Positions 1-10,789 of a DNA stretch of 64,000 nt are shown piece after piece (within the stretch, counting starts at the first letter, position 1; each line of letters starts with the position of its first letter). Source of the DNA: Bifidobacterium polysaccharolyticum. Lineage in GTDB: Bacteria > Actinomycetota > Actinomycetes > Actinomycetales > Bifidobacteriaceae. The position numbers and the translations under genes are program-made. The notes under the pieces were generated by a model. That model was not told where the DNA came from. It searched no databases and saw only the letters and a program-made list of their open reading frames with translations. Location of the stretch: NCBI RefSeq assembly GCF_016101585.1, contig NZ_JACFQG010000001.1, forward strand, positions 1 through 64,000, written 5' to 3'.

Positions 1-408
1 TCCTGGTGGTGGACCCACCAGGAACTCCGCCGCTGCTACCGCAGGCTCGAACACCTCTTCCAAGACAGGCAGCCCTTCGCCTTCCTGGAACCCGAACTCA
101 CCGCCGGCGGGCCAGTGGAACGCACCACCAACCGGCTGGAAGGAGGAGTCAACCCACCCATCAAACGCACCCTCCTGCAACACCACGGCCTACCCGAGAG
201 CCACATGAGACGCGCCTGCGAATGGCACTGCTACATGAAAACCGACAACCCCGACCCCGCCAGCCTGATCAGGGACGAACACCACCAGCCACAACCAGCA
301 CCCAAACGGGAAACCAGACAGGAACAGGACGAGCCCGAACACTACGGCACCGCCATCAACTGGAACGAGTTCCACACACCAGTCAGATACCCCAACACCA
401 CACTCTGA
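1..408 (+). CDS. IS1249/IS256-type transposase, C-terminal part (cut by window edge)
   Basis: The frame is open from base 1 and ends at a TGA at 406-408, so only the last ~135 residues are present. The segment contains TTNRLEGGVN followed by PPIKRTLLQHHGLPESHMRR and a Trp/Cys-rich stretch (EWHCYMK), which I recognise as the C-terminal pattern of IS1249-like mutator (IS256-related) transposases of actinobacteria. The Glu of NRLEGG is probably the last residue of the DDE triad, but this is inference. Codons are GC-rich, unlike the AT-rich DNA to the right. The right end of the element probably lies shortly after the stop, near 430-470, but I cannot define its inverted repeat without the left end. 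Confidence 0.75.
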   Translation, partial: SWWWTHQELRRCYRRLEHLFQDRQPFAFLEPELTAGGPVERTTNRLEGGVNPPIKRTLLQHHGLPESHMRRACEWHCYMKTDNPDPASLIRDEHHQPQPAPKRETRQEQDEPEHYGTAINWNEFHTPVRYPNTTL

Positions 409-1572
409 CCAACACACAACCAAACCCACACACAGAACCTAAAACAACGCGTTTAGTTCCTATAGGCCCAATGTCCGAATTATACGCCATGAGGTCTGTC
501 TGAGAGTGTTTGTTAGGTATCAGGAAAGTATGGCTTTAGCCGTTAGTAAGTGTCTACTTTGCCCGAGAATCAAGAAGACGTCGATATGCTCTGTTTGAAG
601 GCAGTCGTGAAGAAGAGCAGTACTGTCGGCGCAGGTCGTATCCATTGGCTGCGTATGTAGTGTGGAGCCTAAAAAGCCACGGCTAAAATTGGTGGGCTGC
701 CAATTTGAGAAGTGACTTGGACTGGTTATTCTCTAAGCAGGAGCTTGATGACGGCGCGAGCGGGGACAAGCCCATCTTGTGACCTGCTCATGGACCGTAT
801 CGCCGCCCCCAAGGTCCCAGTGTGTAACGGCGTCGTCAGGGTATCGCTAAGGTCGTCAGGCGCGGCCAGGTACGCTCATACGCTGCTACCTGCCCATATC
901 AGCATGAACCTCATCGCCTTGACCGGTAAGCGACTACGGATGAAGGTCGGCAGGCAGCTGTGGCGCATCGTTGTCACCCTGAACCGGGTGAAGACTGAGG
1001 AGGACTTGAGGTAATAACTGGTCGCTTACAACGACTAGGAATGCAAAGGCACGAATGGCTTGAGAGGCAAAGCACATTTAAGGACGAGATTGAGGCTGAT
1101 ATGCCCATCAACGATGCGTAAAAGCTAGAAAACTGTTGAATAAGAGCGTCATGGAAGGCGCCATGAACACCTTTTTCTCCATGGTTGACCAGTGCGAGGA
1201 CCTGATACTTACGATCAACAAACTACTCGAAGCTTGAAATAAACAACTACACCATGCTCCTCAATCACAACGGCTAGACTGGAACGAACGATATAGCCGA
1301 TCTGCTGGTGTGCCATCAACAGACCTAAGACTCCCGAGAATCTTCCACTCATCCATTTTCACAATCAGACAAGTTTTGCAACAATCTTTAGAAACCACCC
1401 ACCATGCCGAAATGTACGGGTGATGGGGATCATCGGTGACGGTGCAATGTACTTCTCGTAAACATTTGCTACTGCTCTTCTCTCACAGCCATAAGTCTTA
1501 TACCGCTATCAAATCTTATGGGGTATGGAAGTAAGGTAGGTGTAGTCGTTTCATAAGGTCAGGAAGGGAATT
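409..1572. other. Decayed intergenic DNA beside the IS element
   Basis: About 1.1 kb has no convincing intact gene. Short open stretches on the plus strand look like fragments of lost genes: 712-1014 (100 codons, no recognisable domain), and two pieces around 1041-1237 in different frames. The second ends LILTINKLLEA at a stop at 1235-1237. Base composition shifts from GC-rich to AT-rich along the stretch. I could not assign any fragment to a family. Typical debris at the edge of an inserted island. Confidence 0.5.
1561..1568 (+). promoter_or_regulatory. Ribosome binding site fixing the start of the large gene at 1573
   Basis: AGGAAGGG sits 4 bases before the ATG at 1573. It supports 1573 rather than the internal TTG at 1914 as the true start of the large gene, which matters because a frameshift separates the two. 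Confidence 0.6.
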
Positions 1573-4500
1573 ATGGGGAGACTGCCGTATTTAGCTCAGC
1601 TCAAAGATGTTTATTCATTTGGAAGAACAACTACAGCTCGTTCGACATTGCCTATCCTGATAAGAAGAATTATCTTGCAGTCGAATCAAACAATTACTTT
1701 TATTAAAATGCCCGGAGAGGAAGATACGGACCTAGGTGGATACGATGGTCAAGTGCGTGCTGGGCAAGGAAACGCATTTGTTCCATCAGGGTACAGTGTG
1801 TGGGAATTCGGCACATCTCGTGGTATCAAAGCTAAAGCCAATTCTGACTATAACAAGCGTACAAAAACCCTTTAGGCATAAACCAATCCGAAACCACCTT
1901 CGTCTTTGTTACCTTGGGGAGATGGGCGGATGCACAGGCTTGGGCTTGCGAGAAAAACAAAGAGGGAAAATGGAAAGAAGTCCGTGTATATACCGCCGAT
2001 GACATATTAACAGCGCTTGAGGAAACTCCAGCGGTATATTTGTGGTTTTCAGAAATGTGCGGGAAATCGGTTCATGGATTATCCAGTCTGGAAACTTGGT
2101 GGAATGACTACCGAAAACCGTGTGATAATCTACTTACTTCTGAGCTTGTCTTGTGTGATCGATCTTATGAAAAAAGTCTTCTTAAGAAGAAACTAAGTGA
2201 CAGCAAGCCGAGTCAAATAATAATAGGGTCTGTGACGATTGAAGATTGTCTTGCATTCGTGGCGGCGACTTTGCTTTCTGATGAGCAAGGAATGCTGTCT
2301 AAAGCTGTGGTCGTTAGTGAGACAAGCGCACTGGAGTATTTAAGACAAGTGTCAGAACGTCTAATTGTGCTTTTGTCAGATGCTGCTCTAGTAAGAGAAG
2401 CTGAACTACTTACCGGACACCATATAGTTATTGGCGTAAATAAAGTGCAGCAAGTCGCACCAACAATAAATTTGCCTGACATCTCGTATGAAAAAGCTGT
2501 AAACTATTTCGAAACGAAGAATATATCAGATGAGAAACAAGCAGAATATGCACGTTCAGCGCATAAAAGTATACCATTGCTGCGTCAAAAAATCGCTCAT
2601 ATACCTCTTCCTGATGCGCTCTTACCGAATTCAAACTCTCCTCATGTAAATGAACTAGTTAGAAGAGCATGGATGCTTGGGCGGTGGGACGGCGCAATAA
2701 AGGGGGATGCAGACGTTTTTGCTCGTTTTGTGATAGACCCCAACGATGAAGAGTTAACTGATGCGCTACTTAAAGACGCTAATAGTGCTAATCCTATTTT
2801 TTCAATATTTGGAAGTGTGCGTGCAGTTATTTCTCCTATTGAAAGTTCTGAACGTCTGCTACAGACGATAACAAAATCCGATTTAGACGCTTTCCGAGAG
2901 GCAGTTTGTTTTGTACTGAAAAAAGCGAATCCCGCTTTGTCTCTTCCCGAAGACCTGCAATGGACGGCAACGATTTATAGAAAGAGGAGGGGAGAATCCG
3001 AAGATCTTAGGAAGGGAATTGCGACTACACTTGCCTTGCTAGGTTCCTCGAGTGCGACTGTAAGTGATTTCCCTTCTCTGTCTTTTTCGGATTGGGCGGC
3101 CAATGTTGTTTCAGATATACTGCGTTTCGCAAATGACGATTGCACCGGGGGCATATGGATTTCGATAAATGATGTTTTGTCGGAAATTGCTGAGGCGGCA
3201 CCCGAAGAGTTTCTGGATGAATTGCAAAGAGCAATAAGTCCAAGCGGTGTACTTATGGATAAATTATTCCATGAATCATCTAATTTGTTGGCACCAACCA
3301 GCCCGCATGTACAAGTGCTCTGGGCTTTGGAACGTCTGGCAATGATTCCCGATTATTTTGGGAGAGCTATGTGGTTACTTGCATTACTTGCTGATCACGA
3401 TCCAGGCGGGGAACTCGTTAATCGACCGTTGAACTCTCTCGCTACTATTCTGTGTGCATGGTATCCGCAAACAGCTACATTATCAGATGAAAGGCATTCG
3501 TTCGTTCAAAAAGTCTGCAAAAAACTACCTCAGGTTGGTAAATCACTAGTTATTGCTCTCATTCCTAGAATTGGAGAAAGAACTTCAACAATTACGCCGT
3601 TTAAATTTAGACAATCCGCTTCACCAAATAAGCCGACCCACAATCAATTCGTTGGTGATATTAACGTATATCTTGGCTGTGCTGTTGACCTTGCTGAAAG
3701 TGATCCATCAATCTGGATCAAGATCATCCCTAGGTTGCCGTGTTTGCCTCAAAAGAGCAGAAATACTGCTTTGAATAAGCTCAGTCTCGCTAAGTTGAAA
3801 TCAAACGATACGCGTGATGCGATATGGTTGGAGTTTTATAAACTTATTGAGGAATATCAGACTTCAGCAAATGTGTCAGCGTCTTTATCTCACAAAGATA
3901 TCGAACGTTTCAAATCGGTCATGAAAGAGCTAGAACCAGCGGATCCTGTTGTTCAAGTAGCCCCGCTATTTGCCTACGACCGGTTGGTTTACGTCTTGGA
4001 CAATCATACTCAGTCGATTGATAGAAAGCAGCTTCTGGCAAAAGCAAGAAATGATGCAATAAGTAAGGTCTTTGCGGAAGGCGGTTTGGAGAGCGTATTG
4101 CGACTTGCCAAAAGAGTTGAATGCCCTTGGATCGTTGGAGACGCGTTTGCTTGCCTCGGCCTACAGATACAAGACCATGCGATTGCCAGACTATTAGAAA
4201 GTGAGTTTTCCGGAGTATGTTCTTTTGCGAGTTCAGCTTTGTATAGACTAACTAATGGTAGATTAAGTAATCTACTGGAGATAATGCATAGTGATAGTTT
4301 GTCCAACACGGTAAAAGCTCGCTTGCTCTTACTCTCTAATGAATTCGACGAAGTATGGACATTTCTTATTAGTTATGATGAAGAAGTGGAGATGATATAT
4401 TGGCTAGAGTTTCCAATTAATCACTTAGGAACCGATTTCATGTTAGCCAATGAAGCAGCAAAACAGCTGGCGAGTCATGGACGAATCGTGGACGCTCTCA

Positions 4501-5336
4501 AATTGCTTGTGTTATATAGTGAGGCTAGTGCTGTTAAAGTCGATTCGTGCTTAGCAGCTGATCTTATGGAAAAGTTCCTGATAAGCCATGATCATGAAAG
4601 TGAGACGTTATCTAGTCACGAAATAAAAGTGCTGATAAAACTCCTCCAAGATAGTGTGAGTGTAGACCGTACTCGTCTTGGGAAACTTGAATGGGCCTAT
4701 TTGCGTGCATTTAATGATGGGCATGTGTGCTTATTTTTGCACCGGAAACTCGCTGATGACCCGCGCTATTTTGCTGACACTCTCTCTCTTGTATACCCAG
4801 AAACTGCTAATGGTGGAAAACAGCTGGAGGTCCCGAAAGAGCAGTCGGAAAATGCTTGGCTTCTGCTAAATACTTGGAGAACAATTCCAGGAGCGGTCAA
4901 TGAGTCAAGTGAAATTGTCGAAGAACAACTGAGATCATGGATTCAAGAAGTTCAAAAGATACTGGGCTCGCGTGATCTAACTAGACGAGGAGATTACTAT
5001 ATTGGAAAAGTACTGGCTTATGCTCCCGCTGATAGTGACGGCACATGGCCATGTAAATCAGTATGTAATATAATAGAAGACTCTCAATCCACGTCTTTAG
5101 ATGAAGGTTTCAGTGCTGAGCTGTTCAACAAAAGAGGGGCGGTTAGTCGTAGTTTAGAAGAAGGCGGGAAACAAGAGTATGAGCTTGAAGATGAGCTCCA
5201 AAAATGTGCTAACAGAATTAACGTTCAATGGCCGAAGGTGGCTGCGCTGCTGACAAGACAAGCGAGAGAATATCACTCAATGGGATTAAACGAAGATGAG
5301 CAAGCTAAAAGGTATAAAGAGGGAATAGATTATTGA
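1573..5336 (+). pseudogene. Very large conserved hypothetical protein, broken by a -1 frameshift
   Basis: Two plus-strand frames together encode one protein of about 1,254 residues. The first (1573-1875) has LPILIRRIIL, then GGYDG, GNAFVPSGYSVWEFGT and KAKANSDYNKRTK, and stops at 1873-1875. The second frame is open across 1863-5336 and continues seamlessly with NPLGINQSETTFVFVTLGRW. The join is at a run of five A residues (1863-1867); one extra A would restore a single frame. The D..E..K spacing in GGYDG / WEF / KAKA resembles a PD-(D/E)XK nuclease core, but the E-x-K motif is not canonical, so this is only a suggestion. The long remainder is alpha-helical in character with no Walker A motif that I can see. 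From memory the N-terminal motifs recur in large uncharacterised proteins of genomic islands. Composition is clearly more AT-rich than neighbouring genes, consistent with transfer. It could be a pseudogene, a programmed frameshift or a sequencing error. Confidence 0.7.
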
Positions 5337-5806
5337 GTCTTGTGCTCTGGATTACGGATAATCTGGTTTTGCATTTGATAGTTAAGCAGTAAAACTAGTA
5401 ATAGTCCTACTTTTTGGCGTTTAGAGTGGTACATATACGGCCGGAAGGCTTTTATTTTGTTTGTGTTTGGTGTATTCCATACAGGTAATGTGTCTGTGCC
5501 TTTTGCCAATCAAAATAGTAAAGAATAAATCGACATATACGCCTGGAAGTTCTAGAAATAACGATTCGTGGCGACAAGCTGCGGATAGGCTCATTAGTTT
5601 CGATGCAGAGCCATATGGGCCTGATCTATATGTAAGGAGGAACGTGAGCTGGTTCCCTCTGCCAGAACGGGAACATCACCATCGCTCCATACAGCTCCTC
5701 TGCCTGGACGCCAAAATCGGACAATGGTCTCAGCTAGGGGAACGTTCATAAAGTCATAGTCCTCAGGTCTGTGACCGTCTACTTGACTTTCGCAATTGCG
5801 GACGTA
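5337..5806. other. Intergenic region at the right edge of the AT-rich island
   Basis: The first part is AT-rich like the large gene to its left and the last ~150 bases return to chromosome-like composition. An open stretch at 5461-5751 (96 codons) has no recognisable motif, no convincing ribosome binding site and changes composition halfway, so I do not call it a gene. No clear terminator is visible after the stop at 5336, apart from a weak GCC/GGC hairpin followed by T residues near 5440-5460. Confidence 0.4.
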
Positions 5807-6796
5807 TCAATTGCAGCGAGCTTGTTCGATGCGCTTGCTTTGCTCGCGCCAAGTGATTGGAGGGATTCCGGTTTCTCTGGTGAAAGCCGCGCTGAATGAA
5901 CTCGGACGCGTATATCCGACCCGCCTGCCAATCCGGGCAATGTCTTCCGTGGTTGACGAGAGAAGACGGCGGGCCCGGTCCATTCTTTGCTCTCTGATGT
6001 ACCTGGCCAGACTTGTTCCGGTCTGACGCCTGAAGGCGAGGCATAAACGGGTGCGTCCCACATACAGGGATTGGGCTATCCGATCAATGGAGAGGTCGCC
6101 GTCCATGTGGGATTGGATGTGAGCTTTGACCTGTTGGACCAAGTCGCGGTCGTGTGAGGATTCGTGTCTTTGCACAAGTGCAGAGGAAGCCTGGGCCAAC
6201 ATTGCCATGAGGAGGTCGATGTGTGCTTTTATGAGGAACTCCGTCTGGCCTGGCCTTCCGGGGGCAAACGTTGACAGGGCGGTTAAAGCGGACTGTGCAA
6301 TATTGGATGGCCAGGGCCTGCCAAAGGCGTCAAAGAGTCCCCCGACCTGACCGGGCCATTGGTTTTCCAGCTCCATGAAATAGCCGGGCAGGATGCAGAT
6401 GCTCCGGGTCCGAGAGCGAGAGCCTGCCGGTATGCGGTTGGTGACCGATCCCGCCTGCTGGATCAGGGAGACCATATTGCCTTTCTGCATGGTAAATGGC
6501 TGCACCCCATAAGGAACAGGGTTGGATACCGGGCTTTCATCCAGGGTCAGGCAGGCGTAGTCGGTCATGGCGTACTCACTGAAGCTCATCTCGCGCAGGA
6601 AAATGATGTCGTGCCATATGACCAGGCAATAAGGACCCGCCAAATTGGCTTGGAACCTTCCTCGGCAAATGTCGCCATCCACCTGCCCTTCCAGTCCTCC
6701 TGATCGATAATGGAGTTCCATGCCGAGTTGCTCCACCTGGGGGCGGTACAGGGTCTGAATCTCGCGGGATTCGGAGTGCATCTCGTGGTCGGTCAT
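5807..6796 (-). CDS. AraC-family transcriptional regulator
   Basis: A 329-residue protein with a variable N-terminal sensing region and a C-terminal AraC/XylS DNA-binding domain from about residue 220. The first helix-turn-helix covers LSIDRIAQSLYVGRTRL (residues ~236-251) and the second TTEDIARIGRRVGYTRPSSF (~282-301), followed by the usual aromatic/Pro-rich end of the domain (TGIPPITWRE). The start ATG at 6796 has AGGTGA just upstream. The gene is divergent from the ABC exporter pair starting at 6972, the common arrangement for a local regulator. It most likely controls that exporter operon in response to its substrate, but the ligand cannot be read from sequence. Confidence 0.9.
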   Translation of the reverse strand: MTDHEMHSESREIQTLYRPQVEQLGMELHYRSGGLEGQVDGDICRGRFQANLAGPYCLVIWHDIIFLREMSFSEYAMTDYACLTLDESPVSNPVPYGVQPFTMQKGNMVSLIQQAGSVTNRIPAGSRSRTRSICILPGYFMELENQWPGQVGGLFDAFGRPWPSNIAQSALTALSTFAPGRPGQTEFLIKAHIDLLMAMLAQASSALVQRHESSHDRDLVQQVKAHIQSHMDGDLSIDRIAQSLYVGRTRLCLAFRRQTGTSLARYIREQRMDRARRLLSSTTEDIARIGRRVGYTRPSSFSAAFTRETGIPPITWREQSKRIEQARCN

Positions 6797-6971
6797 TGCT
6801 CACCTGGTTTCATCCTGCCGGCTTTGTGGCAATCTCGGCAGACTTTCGTTTTCGTTCGCAGCTTTTATGGATTCATTCGTCCCTTTGCGACGGTCTTCCG
6901 GGCATTGACTTCTCAAATTACGTTCGATGGCAGCGGACGACAAGAGTTTTGGATGAACCTGGAGGAAAGAG
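6797..6971. promoter_or_regulatory. Divergent promoter region, araC-type gene / ABC exporters
   Basis: This 175-bp gap separates the regulator from the exporter operon and must carry both promoters. Short direct repeats of TTCGTTTTCG type occur at 6845-6860 and may be regulator half-sites. A strong ribosome binding site, GGAGG, is at 6960-6964 before the ATG at 6972. Confidence 0.4.
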
Positions 6972-8990
6972 ATGACCACAGACCAGGCGGATTCGGGTAG
7001 CAAGCCGGATTTTGCAGAAGGTAAAGCACAGGGCGGGGGAGGCCGACCTGGCCAGGAGAGGCCACCTGCACGCAGTTCCCTAATGCGGCTGCTCGATTTC
7101 GCTGGCCCTCGCAAGGTGTTCTCCTATCTCGGCTGTGGTCTATCCGCGCCCTCCACGATTGCCGGCCTTGGACCTTACATCTGCATATGGCTGGCGGTGA
7201 AAGACCTCCTCGCCGTAGCGCCGAAGTGGTCCCAGGCCATGGGAATCGCCATATACGGATGGATTGGATTGGGGTTTGCGGTGGCTTCCGTCATTCTGTA
7301 CTGTGCAGGACTGTTGATGGCACATCTGGCAGCTTTCCGGAGTGCCTCCAACATGCGTAAAGAGGCCATGAGCCACCTGATGAGCCTGCCCCTGGGGTAT
7401 TTTGACCTCCACGCTTCAGGCGAGTTGCGTCGCACGATTGATGGCTCGGCCGGCGATACCGAGAATCTGCTTGCCCATATCCTCCCTGATGCAGCCGGCT
7501 CCTTCGCCATGATTCTTGGTATGCCGATATTGATGCTGGCTTTCGACTGGCGTATGGGCCTGGCCTGTCTCTTCCCCATCCTGATCGCCCTGGTCTGCAT
7601 CCGTGTCATGATGAACGATCAGGGACAGTCCTTTGTGAAGAAGTACCAGGATGCCCTGGTGCGAATGTCCAAGACCGGGACCGAATATGTCCGTGGCATT
7701 CCTGTGGTCAAGGTCTTCCAGCAGACGGTCTATTCCTTCAAGGCCTTCCACGAGGCCATCGAGCACTACAGCCGAATAGCCAGGAACTATGCCATGCAAA
7801 TCTGCCACCTGCCCCAGACCATTCAGATGACAGCCCTGAACGGGACTGTAATTTTCCTTGTTCCTGTAGCCATCCTGCTGGCTTCGGGGCATGGTGACTT
7901 CACCTCTTTCCTGACTGATTTCGCCTTCTACGCTGTCTTCTCGGGCATGGTTCCCACAGCCATGACCCGTCTGCAGTTCTCCAATGAGTCCTTCAGCAAG
8001 GCCGACGATGCCTTGAACAGAATCACCGGCGTGCTCAGCATCGATCCCCTGATGGTAGTTGCCGAACCGGAACACCCGAAGTCGGCGGATGCATCCATGG
8101 AACAGGTGTCCTATAGCTATCCAGGTGCCAATCGTCCGGCACTCGATCGGATTGACTTCAAGGTGCCGGAGGGCGCAATGGTGGCTCTGGTTGGTCCCTC
8201 GGGAGGAGGAAAATCGACCTGTGCCAGTCTGGTGCCGCGTTTCTGGGATGTGGATTCGGGCAGGGTCGCTTTGGGTGGCATTGATGTCAGATCCATGGAT
8301 CCCCACGATCTGATGGGGCAGGTCGCCTTCGTTTTCCAGGCCAACAGGCTCTTTTCGACGACCCTGCTCGAAAACGTCCGCGCAGCCAGGCCAGAAGCGA
8401 CTCCCGAGCAGGTACTGGACGCATTGAGGGCGGCTCAGTGCGTGGACATTGTCGACAAGCTTCCCAATGGGCTGGATACCGTGCTCGGTTCGGGTGGAAC
8501 CTATCTTTCCGGGGGAGAGGTCCAACGCGTGGCTCTGGCCAGGGCAATCCTCAAAAGGTCTCCCATTGTGGTTCTGGATGAGGCGACTGCTTTTGCCGAT
8601 CCTGAGAACGAGGTCCTGACACAGAAGGCGCTGACCAAACTGACCCAGGCTGAAGGGGGCCGACGACGAACCGTTCTTATGATTGCCCACCGCCTGTCGA
8701 CTGTGGCCCACGTCGATCGAATTCTGGTGCTGGACGGGGGCCGTCTGGTTGAGCAGGGTACACATCGCCAGCTTCTTGATGCGCAGGGTACCTATGCCCG
8801 TCTCTGGTCTGATTACAAGCGGGCGGTTTCATGGAAGGTCAACAACTCTTCGAAGGCTGCCGGCAAAGCGGATCACGACCTCGCAGGCTCCACTGTGGGT
8901 GAGGAGTACGCCGCTTCCGGTGCCGGGCCATACGCTGCGGACTCGTCGACTGGTGATTCCGACATTCAGAGGGAAGGAGGTGAGGCATAA
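6972..8990 (+). CDS. ABC exporter half-transporter 1 (fused membrane and ATPase domains)
   Basis: A 672-residue half-transporter: an N-terminal tail rich in Gly, a six-helix ABC transmembrane domain (~45-350) and a nucleotide-binding domain. Walker A is GPSGGGKST at ~407, the signature is LSGGEVQRVALARA at ~512, Walker B is IVVLDEATAFAD at ~533 and the H-loop is IAHRLST. It belongs to the large exporter group that includes YbtP/IrtA-like pairs as well as multidrug exporters; bare sequence does not say which. Its stop is immediately followed by the GTG of the second half-transporter, so the two are translationally coupled and probably form a heterodimer. The C-terminal ~60 residues are a low-complexity tail beyond the usual end. 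Confidence 0.93.
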   Translation: MTTDQADSGSKPDFAEGKAQGGGGRPGQERPPARSSLMRLLDFAGPRKVFSYLGCGLSAPSTIAGLGPYICIWLAVKDLLAVAPKWSQAMGIAIYGWIGLGFAVASVILYCAGLLMAHLAAFRSASNMRKEAMSHLMSLPLGYFDLHASGELRRTIDGSAGDTENLLAHILPDAAGSFAMILGMPILMLAFDWRMGLACLFPILIALVCIRVMMNDQGQSFVKKYQDALVRMSKTGTEYVRGIPVVKVFQQTVYSFKAFHEAIEHYSRIARNYAMQICHLPQTIQMTALNGTVIFLVPVAILLASGHGDFTSFLTDFAFYAVFSGMVPTAMTRLQFSNESFSKADDALNRITGVLSIDPLMVVAEPEHPKSADASMEQVSYSYPGANRPALDRIDFKVPEGAMVALVGPSGGGKSTCASLVPRFWDVDSGRVALGGIDVRSMDPHDLMGQVAFVFQANRLFSTTLLENVRAARPEATPEQVLDALRAAQCVDIVDKLPNGLDTVLGSGGTYLSGGEVQRVALARAILKRSPIVVLDEATAFADPENEVLTQKALTKLTQAEGGRRRTVLMIAHRLSTVAHVDRILVLDGGRLVEQGTHRQLLDAQGTYARLWSDYKRAVSWKVNNSSKAAGKADHDLAGSTVGEEYAASGAGPYAADSSTGDSDIQREGGEA

Positions 8991-10748
8991 GTGCTCGCCT
9001 CATTCAAGAAGAAGTACGCCCTGTCCGATCAGGGCGTGAGAATCGTGGTTCTGGGAACGTTGTGGACTACACTGACCAATCTGATCATCATGGCGGGAAC
9101 GGCCTCTCTTCTGCTGGTCATGAACGCTTTTGTCGGACACCTGACAGCGGGGGCGCCCCTGCCGGAGATCTTGCCCTATCTAGCTGGTCTCCTGGTCTTT
9201 GCCCTCATTCTCTTCGGCTCCTCCTGGTTCCAGTACAGTTACTCCTACGGTGCGGTCTTCAGCCAGACCGGAACTCAGCGGATCAACTTGGCCGAGAGAC
9301 TGCGCAAACTGCCACTCTCATTTTTTGGGCGGCGTGACCTGGCTGATCTGACCGATACCATTCTGGGTGACGTGGCCACCATGGAACATGCCTACGCCCA
9401 TGCCTTGAGCCAGCTCTATGGCGCAGTCGTTTCATCCGTCCTGATATTCCTGTCGCTTCTGCCCATCAATTGGGCACTTGATCTGGCTGCCTTCTGGAGT
9501 GTGCCGGTGGCCTTCGCTATCATCTTTGCCACTCGACGATTTGTTGAAGCCTCGTCACGGCGCACGAGGCAGGCTCAGGTGCGGGTCAGTGACGGCATTC
9601 AGGAGGCGCTTGACTGCGTTCGGGAGATTCACGCCACCAACCAGGAAGACAGGTATCTGGACAGGCTATTCTCGACCATTGACGACACCGAAGCCACTAC
9701 AGTCCGAACCGAGATGACCAATGGTCTTATAATGAACTCCGCCATGGTGGTTTTGAGGTTGGGTGTGGCAACGACCTTCCTGGTGGCTGCCGGATTGATT
9801 ATCCAGGGCAGGATCGACTTCATGGTCATGTTCCTCTTCCTCCTGATGGTCTCACGGATCTACTCGCCCTTTGATCAGGCGCTGATGCTGGTTTCGGAGC
9901 TCTTCCAATCCCAGGGCTCGGCCCGGCGGATCCGCTCCATCACCGAGGAACCTGTAGCCGGGGGTAGTACGGAATTCCATCCCGATGGGCACGATATCGT
10001 CTTCGACCACGTTGCCTTCTCCTATCCCGGTCTTGCGGGTAAGGCGACAGGTGAGCCGGTTCTTGAGGATGTCGGTTTCACTGCCAAGGAGGGGGAGATT
10101 ACGGCCCTGGTCGGTCCTTCGGGGTCCGGTAAATCGACCTGCGCCCGCCTTGCGGCTCGCTTCTGGGATGCCGTTTCAGGTTCCATCACCGTAGGAGGGG
10201 TGGATGTGAGCCAAGTAAATCCGGAGGTTCTCCTGCGAGACTATGCCGTGGTTTTTCAGGACGTGATGCTCTTTGATGACACGGTCTTGGGCAATATTCG
10301 GATGGGTCGGAGCGGTGCCAGTGACGAGGAGGTGTTGGCTGCGGCCAGCGCTGCCAACTGCGACCAGTTCGTCTCGCGCCTGCCACAGGGGTACCAGACG
10401 ATGATTGGTGAAAACGGCTCCAGGCTTTCCGGGGGCGAGCGGCAACGAATCTCAATTGCCAGAGCCATCCTCAAGAATGCCCCGATTGTTTTGCTCGACG
10501 AGGCTACCGCCTCCCTGGATGTGGAGAACGAGACGCAGGTGCAGGAAGCCCTGTCGCAATTACTGGTGGGCAAGACCGTCATGGTCATCGCCCACCGGAT
10601 GCGCACTGTTGAGCAGGCCGACAAGATTGTCGTTCTTGACCATGGGCGTGTGGTCGAGCAGGGTTCTCCCCAGGAGCTTATGTCCGCAGATGGTGAGTTT
10701 GCGCGGATGGTTCGCTTGCAGGGGGAGAGCGCAGGATGGTCCTTATAG
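8991..10748 (+). CDS. ABC exporter half-transporter 2
   Basis: A 585-residue half-transporter starting with GTG directly after the previous stop; GGAGGTGAG just upstream acts as its ribosome binding site. An N-terminal transmembrane domain with about six helices is followed by an ATPase domain with Walker A GPSGSGKST (~374), signature LSGGERQRISIARA (~479), Walker B IVLLDEATASLD (~501) and H-loop IAHRMRT. All catalytic motifs are canonical, so this half should be ATPase-competent. It forms a predicted heterodimer with the preceding gene and is probably controlled by the divergent AraC protein. Substrate unknown: siderophore-like, peptide or drug. Confidence 0.93.
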   Translation: MLASFKKKYALSDQGVRIVVLGTLWTTLTNLIIMAGTASLLLVMNAFVGHLTAGAPLPEILPYLAGLLVFALILFGSSWFQYSYSYGAVFSQTGTQRINLAERLRKLPLSFFGRRDLADLTDTILGDVATMEHAYAHALSQLYGAVVSSVLIFLSLLPINWALDLAAFWSVPVAFAIIFATRRFVEASSRRTRQAQVRVSDGIQEALDCVREIHATNQEDRYLDRLFSTIDDTEATTVRTEMTNGLIMNSAMVVLRLGVATTFLVAAGLIIQGRIDFMVMFLFLLMVSRIYSPFDQALMLVSELFQSQGSARRIRSITEEPVAGGSTEFHPDGHDIVFDHVAFSYPGLAGKATGEPVLEDVGFTAKEGEITALVGPSGSGKSTCARLAARFWDAVSGSITVGGVDVSQVNPEVLLRDYAVVFQDVMLFDDTVLGNIRMGRSGASDEEVLAAASAANCDQFVSRLPQGYQTMIGENGSRLSGGERQRISIARAILKNAPIVLLDEATASLDVENETQVQEALSQLLVGKTVMVIAHRMRTVEQADKIVVLDHGRVVEQGSPQELMSADGEFARMVRLQGESAGWSL

Positions 10749-10789
10749 AACGAGCTTGAATCGGCTGCATGGAGGAGCCAGGAAATCAG

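Noticed and set aside
5461-5751. Plus-strand 96-codon ORF
   Set aside because: Composition changes midway, no family resemblance and no convincing start signal.
7416-8765. Long minus-strand ORF (449 codons) opposite the ABC exporter
   Set aside because: It is the antisense shadow of an intact, motif-complete ABC transporter; no family features or ribosome binding site.
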